The translations under genes and the position numbers were made by a program. From positions 1 through 64,000 of the forward strand of contig CAJQUW010005239.1 of the NCBI GenBank assembly GCA_907163375.1: 64,000 nt of DNA. Reading direction: 5' to 3'. The notes beneath the pieces are model-generated. The model saw only the letters and a program-made list of their open reading frames with translations, made no database searches and was not told where the DNA came from. The DNA is from Prostheceraeus crozeri (Eukaryota; Platyhelminthes; Polycladida; Euryleptidae). Position 1 is the first letter of the stretch. Each line of letters starts with the position of its first letter. Shown in pieces: positions 55,401 to 64,000 of this stretch.

Positions 55401-57724
55401 GACATAGTCCACCCATATTTTAGTGCATGTCGTCTGCGTGCTCAGGTACAAGAATGATCTGGAGCAGGCGATCGTTCCAGACCTGTAGTTGGCAATGATT
55501 TTCCTAGTTTTGCTTTCAAGCGAATGAACACGTTTCCTATTGATTCACTTACAATAAGGTACTGTACAGAGTTGATCAATGAATTATGTATGTAATATAT
55601 GTGGGAGAGACTTCCACATTGATAGAGACGGTGATAATAAAAATGACAATAACTAAATTACGATGAGCAAGTTCAAGACGCAAAAACTTTTCGAACCTGT
55701 GATCTTCAACAAAATTATGATTGATAGGAAAATGATAAACTTTTATACACGTCTTTTTTCTAGAAAACTTGAAAAGGATGAATAACGTAGAGAGTACGTA
55801 ATTGACGGCATCATGCAATCAGCTGGTGTGTTTTGTATTTTTGACGTCGAAAAATAACGCCTTGAAAAACATCATTTTTCAGCATGATGTGAAATATTAA
55901 AATAATATTTATGATTTTTACTGCAATTTGTAATAAATAGTCAAAATTGCATCAAATGTTTAAGTTGTTGAAAATTTAGAATTTTCGAAAGTCTGCATAA
56001 ACTAATAACAGTATTACTTCATTAAAACAATTAGGCTAGCAGTTAGAAAATGCCCAAATATGTTGATCAAGTCAATCAATGAGATTTATGAAAAATCGAA
56101 AGAAGCAGAGATAGCAAGCGTGCTTAAGGTTAGATGACTGAATAGCACAATTTCCATTCCACCTCAACACATTTCATTCAACTATATTTACTATTAGACC
56201 CAAGGAATTTTTTGTCAACACATTTGAATGGGCCTTTTGCATTTGCCTAGATAGCATACAAAACAAAATGAGACACAAACTATCAAAAATTGTGACACAT
56301 TATTGACTTCGAAGCGTTGTTGTGGCAAAGTGCTTTAATGAGGCTAATTAATTCGGTTTAAGATGAGAAACCGACGTTTTCCATCCCAACTCATTGATGA
56401 CGATAGAATGATGTTGTGGAATAGCGGGATCACATGATCAAGAATTGTCACTATTGAAGAGTTGGATGGCTGTTTCCACTATTTCATCTCTGTAGACTTT
56501 TTATCTAAGTGTTTGAATTCATGATTATTTTTACTGCTCCTACTTACAAAATGCCGCGCAGTATTTAAACTTATACAGCTGCTTGGATTAGAAAACTTTA
56601 AAAGTTATAGATTATTGTTTGATTTCACATAATGGTTATGATTCTTTTACAATTAATTCATGATCGTTATCATCATCGTTATTTTATGGTTTTTGAGAAG
56701 AATAGACTCTGTGGCTAATGGCTGTGATTCCTAAGGAATAAACTGATTTACATTGAATTACGTGATTTATGGTGGATATGATTTTAAATTGTGATTCTCA
56801 ATAGTTCAACTGGTTATATATTCAAAATTGCAATAGTGTTAATTCTCAAATGGACTATATAAAAAATTTTCTATGTTTTCAATTTCAATCGTTCGTAGTA
56901 TGATAAACTTTATAAATGTTTAGGGAGAGCTGTTTCATATATGCATTGAATCTCCAATAAAATTCATTCATTCATTCATAGAATTTAGAAAAAAATATTT
57001 TCAACAGGTTCAGATAGTTGATGCTTCACTGAATATATAGAAATCTACATAAATGATGAACACATGCAGGACCAGTGGATGACGTAAACTAGACAATAAT
57101 TTATCCAAAAAATTGCACAGTAGAGATTTTTACATTTTATAGTTTGATGATGCGCTTGGATAGTGACATAACTGTGACGTGTTCCTTTTAGGAAAAACAG
57201 GATATAATGGTGATCAACTCAATTTTTCAAAGAAGGGAAGCATTTTGTATGATAACAATAGGCCTATATTGATATAATTACATTGGATCTGCATTTGTAC
57301 TTACATTAGACATCTGGACACTAGATGTTGCGAAAGAAGAAGGATGTTAATTCTTGGGGATTCTCCAACATCAAATAAACAAAGACGAACTGATTTAGAA
57401 GCATGTGACGAGAGGATGCTGCATGGGAGTATGGAAAATAATGAAGTCAATAAGAAGATGATGGTAATAGCTTTATTGAATATCAGACATAATTGGACAT
57501 GGCATTACATCACTATAGGAAGTAAGTGCACGTCTGATGGAAAAGTAGAAAAATAAAAACCAAAAATGTCAAGAGTATCTGATGATTGAGCTGCCTTAAC
57601 GGCTGGTCTTCGGCATCACTTTGCGGCTAGTGTTCCCAAGTCAACTGTAGTACCTGCTGGATTCAGCGTTGAAGACAATGTTCAGGGGATGACAGGGCAC
57701 GGGCTCTCATCGCAAGGCGCTTTC
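52432..57724. other. no recognised gene
   Basis: AT-rich sequence. A 97-residue plus-strand frame at 53,596-53,889 and a minus-strand frame at 54,504-54,253 have no family motifs. (ATTC)n at 56,960-56,985, after CTCCAATAAAATTCATTC, looks like the 3' tail of a LINE or SINE. Confidence 0.35.
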
Positions 57725-58320
57725 CTAGTCGTCACAGAAATCAGGAAATTTCTTGTTGCACGGCAGATCGAACATCCGGCACAATCGCTCTTTAAATTTT
57801 GAGAGATGGATGAATCGGCATATCTTCATGTTGCACCACGCAGGATACCCATAGCTTGCAACTGACCGTATCATTGTGCAATAAACATTCCACATTACAT
57901 TCTTGGGTGCCTTTGCTTGTCTAGGAGCATACAGCATGTACACCCTCTTGCGAAGTTTAGCTGGGATTTTTTGAGTGTGTGCACACCAAGTCATATCACT
58001 GTCGATGGTGAGGCCAAGAAGCTTTATTGAAGTGGCAAGCTGAATATAGGAGTTGGATAGAGAATCTTTCAAGGAAGGAGGTGAGAGAGGATGCAATGAA
58101 GTCTGAGCCATCAACACATGTGCGACACCAGTAGTGCACTGTTAGATAATAAAGTGGAACACGACGGATATACAGCACATTGATGGTAGAACACGAAAGA
58201 TGAAGGCAATGCACAAGGAGTTTAACCCCAAAGCCGACGTCGCTGAATTGTCTGTTAAGACAGATGGGAGGATGTTGCCTGATCAAAATCGATGATCATT
58301 GTTTTTGTTTTCAATGAGGA
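57725..58320 (-). pseudogene. LINE reverse-transcriptase C-terminal fragment
   Basis: The minus-strand reading contains FSKTKTMIIDFDQ near 58,310 and, after frame breaks, SIKLLGLTIDSDMTWCAHT, KLRKRVYMLYAPRQAKAP and MIRSVASYGYPAWCNM. These are the conserved C-terminal RT/thumb features of LINE ORF2 proteins. No endonuclease or catalytic YADD segment is present. It is a different family from the LINE at 21-25 kb, judging from motif wording. Confidence 0.75.
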
Positions 58321-59812
58321 GAAACGCATCCTTTCAGAATATGTCTGCAGCAGGATCGAATCGATCCCATGATCGTGGCAGCAAGGTAATGTGGAGTCAG
58401 CGAAAATTGCCTAGAAAATATCAAATCATAGAAGGTCAAGGTATTTCATGTCAGAAAAAACATATGGCAACAAAAAGCATCAATATATGCTATATGTAGT
58501 GGCATACAAAGCCATTATATATTCAAAAATATTCCTGCTTGACTTTCTAAATTTCTCAGATAACTTGATTATGAAGATATCTTTAGTTTTGGTGACACAG
58601 TATGCTAGTTTTGACACTGCCGTAAGTACATTAGCAAGGCTTTTTATTCGCAAGATCTTTCTCCTACCTCTGATTCGTGAAGAATGTTTCTTGACATACT
58701 CAAGAATTTCAGCTTTGAACATCAAGTTGATCATCATTCCGATTAACATTTTGTGACTGCATCGGCAGGGACTAAAAAAGCGATCAAGAGCTATTGAGCA
58801 TTCATTAAATCACTATACATTAGAGTCAAGTGAAAGCAATACTTGATACCTTATGAATGAGATCAATCATGCCATTGTGAATGAACTTGTCGGTATCATT
58901 GCTCATTTGTACCCTTAACTTTGTTCCTACAATACAACAGAGGCTCACTTTCAGCATTTTCCACTTTCCAAGACTGAGATTAGTCGCTAGAATGTAGTGT
59001 GAAATGCAGGCTCCGACATATCACGGTGAAAAAGGAAAAATGAAAAAGGAAGCACGGTTTTAACACTGTACATGTATGATACTCATAAGAGAAGATGTAG
59101 GCTATAATATATAACTATCAAGTCAAAAAAGACAAAAAATAAAGATTTTAAGTTTCCAGTTAAGTGTTAGTCTATTAACATTTATTACCATTTTTGTACA
59201 ATTTCAATATTTCATTATCATATTTCACTAATGATTTTCAGTAGTTCGTCTTTCAGAATTTATTAGCTTTTTTAATTGTTAATCCGATATACAATTTCAT
59301 ATTTACTAAGTTCGTTTATTTTCTACATGAAGTTAAATAACAATCTCCATGGTTAATTATCTGGATAATCATCTTTCCTATCTGCAATGAAATAAGTAAT
59401 TGATAATTGCCTTTCTTCGTGTCAATTGTTAAGACCAAGTTAAACGAGTTAAGACTAAATAGAACGGGGTGCAGACCAGTCTTCATGAGAGGTAGAAAAG
59501 ATTCTATGAATAGTCAGTCACCAATTGGTACATCAATAGTAAGTCTAGTTTCTTATCTAATTTCTTTCATGGAGTAGTTCCAGGTGAGACGCTGTATGTC
59601 GATTCTCGCAAGAATTTTATTTCATTTCAGTACATATACTGCACATTGTATAGTTTTCCCATTATTTTCTTCAAAATTAATTACAGATTTATTATTTTGT
59701 GCAGCAATCTTAGTTTCTTTTATGTTGTTAACTGAGATTCCGAAAGCATATAATTTTCATTTACATGACTATGGTAAGGTTCTCACGACAATAACATTAC
59801 GGTGCAATAGGA
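58321..59812. other. no recognised gene
   Basis: AT-rich stretch with no motif-bearing frame; overlapping frames at 58,448-58,756 are open by chance on both strands. The 5' part of the Tc1-like remnant may extend into the end of this region. Confidence 0.35.
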
Positions 59813-60274
59813 ATGCTCCAAGCAGGATTGAGGTTTAGCGAGATCGCACGTCAACTTCGCTGCCATCATCTTGAAAATCCTGCATCTCGAAAAATTACAA
59901 AGCTCCATTTGAACATTGTGGATGGCTACATTACTATGAGCCGATATGCAGATGATAATGTTTTGGAAACTGTTGTTCAGCTTTTCATGGTCAATCATCG
60001 GGATTTGACTGCTTACCAGCAGGACAACGCAAAACTGCATTCTGCCCGCTCAACCCAGGCCTTCTTACGTGAATGTCTCTTCACAGTATTCCCATGTCCG
60101 CCATGTTCCCCAGACTTGTCAGCTGTTGAGCTTGTTTGGGACAACTTGAAAAGACAACAGCCCCAACCACGATCTCCTCAATTAATCGGCATGTCAAAGC
60201 AAGAATGGGATAGAATCCCCAAGACTACAGTTACTAACTTCATCAGGTCGAAAATTTTAACGAACGATTTTTAG
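59813..60274 (+). pseudogene. Tc1-like transposase, internally deleted
   Basis: The frame starts with a helix-turn-helix piece (MLQAGLRFSEIARQLRCH) and jumps to the C-terminal catalytic half: LNIVDGYITMSRYADD, LTAYQQDNAKLHSARSTQAF, PPCSPDLSAVELVWDNLKR. The second Asp (QQDNA) and the third acidic residue (SPDLSAVELVWD) of a DDE Tc1 enzyme are visible. The part with the first Asp is missing, so the protein would be inactive. No clear terminal repeats were found around it. Confidence 0.8.
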
Positions 60275-60950
60275 CGTGCATTCATATGGTGGAAATGCGC
60301 AGCATTGAATAAATTATCTAACCTTTGGTAAGCTTGTTTTCATTTACACCATTTAGGCCCTTTTACTTGTCCCGTAAGAGTAATAATTCAAAATATGCAC
60401 AACACTCTTTTAAATTCAGGTCAATCAAAATGACTCATCAAATATGCATCGTTTAGCAGTATCAAGGATTCTTAGTTGCTAGTTTGACGAATGCTGGCAA
60501 GCTTGATTGCATGCGAAATCACTTTTTCAACTTACTCATAATTAAATATGATTTTGAAACAGCAAAAAGTGCCCGACAATTGTTGTGGTATTTTTTATTT
60601 GTTTTGGAAATATAGTAATTATCTACTGCAAAAAGCAAGGTCGTTAAATTGATTAAGATATCACATTGTTACCCGTGCGTTTTTTTGACTTCTAGTATGA
60701 TAACCACTTAATAATGCTTGCAATTTTTAATTGGGCAATATTTTTTAGCCATAAATACCAGTTTTAAAAGAACATCGAAGGGTGATCGAAAAGAATAACA
60801 CGAAAGTGTCCAATAATTAAACTCCCTGATTAAAATATTTTACACGCTCACACTCGTATCTATGACCCTGGACTATCAGATGAAGAAAGCATTTGTATAA
60901 TGCAAATCAATGTCCCTTGATTAATCTCCATTGGAATCCTTGATATGCCT
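60275..60950. other. no recognised gene
   Basis: AT-rich spacer between the Tc1-like remnant and the second LTR element. The start of that element's LTR lies somewhere near its right end. Confidence 0.35.
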
Positions 60951-61245
60951 AACGTCATACACGGTAAAGATTATCTGTGGTTAACAATCGGCAATAAAGT
61001 TAGCAGAATGTGGGAGTTTGAGCTGTTGTGCGTTGCCGTTCCGTTCGCATATTGGAAGTCTGTGTGTGATTATCTAATCGCGACTTTCCCTCTTCCCGTG
61101 CTAACTGCATGTGACGTCACTATTGACCATTAGCTGTGAATAAAGCTGAAACTCATATCACATCAAGTATGACATAAGCATGTTTTATTGAGAAGAGAGC
61201 ACCTTCTTATTGACACGAATTGCTGTTTTTCCTTGCGTCAATACA
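60951..61245 (+). repeat. probable 5' LTR of the second LTR retrotransposon (left border uncertain)
   Basis: The right border is set at 61,245 (TCAATACA) because the next 18 bases match the post-LTR leader of the element at 48-52 kb, whose LTR also ends TACA. GAATAAAGC at about 61,137 would serve as a polyadenylation signal. The left border cannot be placed, as the 3' LTR lies outside the window. Confidence 0.5.
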
Positions 61246-61263
61246 AGCTATCGCGGCAAAGGC
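61246..61263 (+). promoter_or_regulatory. conserved post-LTR leader of the second LTR element
   Basis: AGCTATCGCGGCAAAGGC, 16 of 18 identical to the sequence after the 5' LTR of the other element. The gag ATG follows at 61,268, so the leader is again only about 22 bases. See the entry at 52,140-52,157. Confidence 0.6.
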
Positions 61264-61267
61264 GGGA

Positions 61268-62035
61268 ATGAAGCTAATCGACGCGGTGAAGAAATTCTCG
61301 GGCGGCAGAGGAGAAGATGTTGAATTCTGGATGGATAAGTTCCTGCTAACAGCCGAAATCACCATTGAGAATAAGGACGAGAAGACCGATGACCGACTGG
61401 CGAAAATCCTACCTATCTTCCTGGAGGGAGCGGCCTACACCACATGGAAGCAGATGCCCCCTGCAAAGCAATCCGACCTTAGCGCAATTAAGGCCGAACT
61501 CATGCGAATGTTTGGCCGCTCAAAGCTGCGCGCATGGCAAGACATGAAAGAAACGAAGCTGATACCGGGAGAGTCAGTAGACCTGGTCGTGGATCAGATC
61601 AAGAGCGCTCTTGGCGTCATGATCGGCAACCGAAGCGCAGTACCGGAACAACTCGTCTCGTATCATCTCGTGGACGCACTGCCAAAACAAATTGTACCTC
61701 AAGTCAAGGTTCAATGTGGAGAGAAGATGGAGCTGTCCCAGATCATTTCCTGTGCTAAAGCCCTTCTGGCGAACCCATCGGAACTTTTGGACATTGCGGC
61801 AGCTGGAACAACCAGCGTCGGAACACGCCAACGTTGGGATCCGCAGAGAACAAACAAACCGCGCTGCAGCGGCTGCAAGCGTATCGGACATCTTCTTCGG
61901 GACTGCAACACTATCTGCTACAGCTGTGGAGAAGTTGGGCATCTTCGATCCCATTGCCCCAAGTCTACTGCTTCGGGAAACGGACGTGCGGAGGTGGATG
62001 TGCCGGATCATGCTGCCCCCGCATCCGCGCATTAA
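61268..62035 (+). CDS. gag of the second LTR element
   Basis: 255 residues from ATG 61,268; the open frame extends further upstream but that part would be LTR and leader. The core (VEFWMDKFLLTAEI, FLEGAAYTTWKQM, PGESVDLVVDQI) looks like a retrotransposon-gag domain. Two CX2CX4HX4C knuckles, CSGCKRIGHLLRDC and CYSCGEVGHLRSHC, follow. Organisation is the same as in the gag at 51,449-52,144. A slippery site lies 55 bases before the stop. Confidence 0.9.
   Translation: MKLIDAVKKFSGGRGEDVEFWMDKFLLTAEITIENKDEKTDDRLAKILPIFLEGAAYTTWKQMPPAKQSDLSAIKAELMRMFGRSKLRAWQDMKETKLIPGESVDLVVDQIKSALGVMIGNRSAVPEQLVSYHLVDALPKQIVPQVKVQCGEKMELSQIISCAKALLANPSELLDIAAAGTTSVGTRQRWDPQRTNKPRCSGCKRIGHLLRDCNTICYSCGEVGHLRSHCPKSTASGNGRAEVDVPDHAAPASAH
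61975..61981 (+). promoter_or_regulatory. -1 ribosomal frameshift site G GGA AAC
   Basis: The gag frame reads TCG GGA AAC GGA, placing G GGA AAC in phase for -1 slippage. The -1 frame then reads CGG ACG TGC and continues open into the protease. Position relative to the zinc knuckles is as in the other element. Confidence 0.7.
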
Positions 62036-62430
62036 TCCGGACGATGTGGATCGATGGACACAAACTGCGAGTGCTGATTGATACCGGCTGCAGCGTTACT
62101 TTGCTAGGTGAGCACAGGGCTAAGGGGAAACGTCGCGAGCAGTCTAGTCTGTGTTTAGAGCTGATGAATAAGGACAAGTTGCATACTTGTGGTGCTGTCA
62201 TGCTCAGGTCTGTTGTGACGGACGATGACGTTGAGTTAGGCCCGGTGAAAGCACATGTTGTTAAACGATTGCCGCTTGATGTCGATGTTGTGCTAGGTTT
62301 AGACATTCTATCTCACAAGAGACTCGAACTCAGCTATTGTGAGGAGAAGTTACGGTTAAGTTCTCCCCAAACATCACCCATGTTACAGCTGCCGTCAGTA
62401 TCGACGCTGACTGGGCCCCGCAAAGCCTAA
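61982..62430 (+). pseudogene. pol N-terminus with aspartic protease, second LTR element
   Basis: The -1 frame contains LRVLIDTGCSVTLLG, a regular DTG protease site, then DVDVVLGLDILS, the conserved second block. It ends at a stop at 62,430. The reading that continues to RT (GRWVASWKWTEGG) is in another frame, so there is a one-base break between about 62,350 and 62,410. Confidence 0.85.
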
Positions 62431-64000
62431 GCGTTAGTGATAGCGACTTTACCGCCAGCTTCGTTGAAGGTCGATGGGTAGCTAGCTGGAAGTGGACCGA
62501 GGGTGGTAATACCGATAATTTGCATAAAACTCCTATTGACTATGTGAAACCCTGCGATCGGAATGGCTTCGATGCCGAAATGAATTCTTGGGTTAGCGAG
62601 GGGATACTAGTAAAGTATGACGCCACTCAGCATGGTGAAATTCAGAGTTTTTTGCCTACCATGGCTGTGCTCCAAGATAAAGGAGATGAAAAAAAGATTC
62701 GCCCGGTTTTAGCTTATCGAATGCTGAACCAGGTCGTTAAAAGTTTTCCAGGGGGCTCAGATAGGCTTCGGGAATGGCGGCAACGAGGGTCTAATTGTTC
62801 CCTCTTAGACTTACGTAAAGCTTATTTACAAATACACGTGCATGAGTCACTGTGGGTGCATCAGGCCGTTAGATGGAAAAATGAAATATACTTGCTCACT
62901 AGGCTGGGGTTCGGTCTCCGTCGCTCCTAAGATTATGACAACAGTAGTAGATAAAGTGATATCACTTGAAAAGGAATTGAAGGAATCTGTCTCCAGCTAC
63001 GTGGATGACTTATTCATTGACGAAAGTAAAGTAAGCGTCTCTCATGTCAAAAATCACCTGTCAAAGTGGGGATTACTGACCAAGGAACCCGTTAGCTTAG
63101 GGAATCCTGCAGGAGTTCGTGTACTGGGCATCCGAGTGAACGATGACTTGTCATGGCAAAGAGATAAAACTATTCCCACCATACCTTCAGGACAGTGTTC
63201 TCGGCGTCAAATTAATGGCATCATAGGAGAGCTGTTAGGCCACTTTCCAGTTGCTGGGTGGTTGCGCGTTTATTGTAGTTTCCTCCAACGCTTGACTTCG
63301 TTAGCGCAGCTTAAGTGGGATGATAGTGTCACGACGCCAGTTATGGATCTCATTAATCAGATGATGCGGCAGATAGCGACTAATGGTGATCCAGTGAGGG
63401 GAAGTTGGCCGGTCCCTGAAAATAGTCCTATTGTTGTTTGGGCTGATGCTAGAAACCTAGCTCTAGGTGTTGTCTTGACAGTTAACGATAAGATAATAGA
63501 GGACGCTTCGTGGTTGAGACCACATAACGACACTGGACATATCAATATTAGTGAGTTAGACGCAGCTATCAAAGGGCTTAATATGGCCCTACGCTGGGGT
63601 AAGAGAGACATAATTATTAAGACTGATTCATCCACTGTGTATAAATGGTTGACGGCAGTTATCAATAAAACGCACAATGTCAAGACTCGTGCTCTATCAG
63701 AAAGACTTATCAAACGTCGACTTGATACTCTAAGAGAGATTATAGAAACCGAAAAAATCAAAGTCGAACCGCACTTAGTGAAATCTGCTGAAAATATTTC
63801 GGACAGCCTCACTCGTGTCCCCCAAAAATGGATACAGGTTATGAGAGATCAAGCAGACACAGCAAATGTTCTATCCGCAGCAGTAGCAGAGGGCGCAGAT
63901 AATCAAAACCGCAACCTCATGGAAATTAAAAAGATCCACGAAAGGTGCCACTTTGGTGTAGATCGAACCTTGAATCTAGCCAAACAGAAGCTAGGAAATT
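62400..64000 (+). pseudogene. RT, RNase H and start of integrase, second LTR element (cut by window)
   Basis: RT: MAVLQDKGDEKKIRPVLAYR, CSLLDLRKAYLQIHVH and LLTRLGFGL, then a one-base break at about 62,920 (stop at 62,930) and continuation with VAPKIMTTVV and SYVDDLF. RNase H: VVWADARNLALGV, INISELDAAIKG and IIKTDSSTVYKW. NISDSLTRVPQKW follows, as in the other element. The integrase zinc motif begins at 63,930 with IHERCHFGVDRTLNLA and is cut by the window edge. Domain wording is parallel to the element at 48-52 kb, so the two are one lineage. Confidence 0.88.

Noticed and set aside
1..64000. CRISPR arrays, bacterial operons, rRNA genes or phage modules
   Set aside because: No regularly spaced direct repeats with unique spacers and no prokaryotic gene organisation; the tandem arrays present are transposon-derived.

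Overview
The window reads as intergenic and intronic DNA of an animal, most likely a marine invertebrate. The evidence is spliced genes with GT-AG introns, an AT-rich base composition, many decayed transposons from most eukaryotic classes, tRNA-derived SINEs and one clearly recognisable host gene (a ZFAND2/AIRAPL-like AN1 zinc-finger gene). There are no bacterial operons, CRISPR arrays or rRNA genes. The species cannot be fixed from the sequence alone.

Layout. 1-12.15 kb: one large CACTA (EnSpm/CMC) DNA transposon, left tip cut by the window edge. It carries arrays of CTTGG-type subterminal repeats at both ends and two minus-strand spliced genes: a tnp2-type transposase (5.1-11.5 kb) and a smaller BEN-domain protein gene (0.4-4.3 kb). 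Its introns hold a piggyBac MITE, a hAT MITE, a tRNA-SINE and a foldback element with a 9-bp target duplication. 12.2-14.0 kb: dispersed repeats built on TACGTAGC, and the last exon of an unrecognised host gene. 14.03-16.19 kb: a hAT-like element (CAGGG...CCCTG ends, 8-bp target duplication) full of TAATTG repeats and enclosing the C-terminus of a LINE with a restriction-like endonuclease. 19-28 kb: a hAT transposase pseudogene apparently split by an APE-type (CR1/Jockey-like) LINE, a tRNA-like element, a decaying minisatellite and more TACGTAGC repeat.

29.05-35.08 kb: two exons of the ZFAND2 gene on the minus strand, with a mariner-type pseudogene in the large intron. 37.6-40.0 kb: Penelope-like retroelement remnants, one pair arranged as an inverted repeat with a hammerhead-like motif. 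43.4-45.3 kb: an AT-rich palindrome next to a Tigger/pogo-like element. 48.35-52.43 kb: a complete LTR retrotransposon (minus strand) with 269-bp LTRs differing at three positions and a 5-bp target duplication; pol is broken. 57.7-60.3 kb: a LINE RT remnant and a Tc1-like remnant. About 61-64 kb: a second LTR retrotransposon of the same lineage (plus strand), running off the right edge.

Most interesting: (i) the phase-consistent pairing of a BEN-domain gene with a CACTA transposase inside one element; (ii) two related LTR elements that share an 18-nt sequence right after the 5' LTR that is not a standard TGG-type primer site, almost no leader before gag, and canonical -1 slippery heptamers at the gag/pol junction; (iii) the inverted Penelope pair with a hammerhead-like motif. 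Several breaks in otherwise coherent genes fall in homopolymer runs, so part of the damage may be sequencing error.
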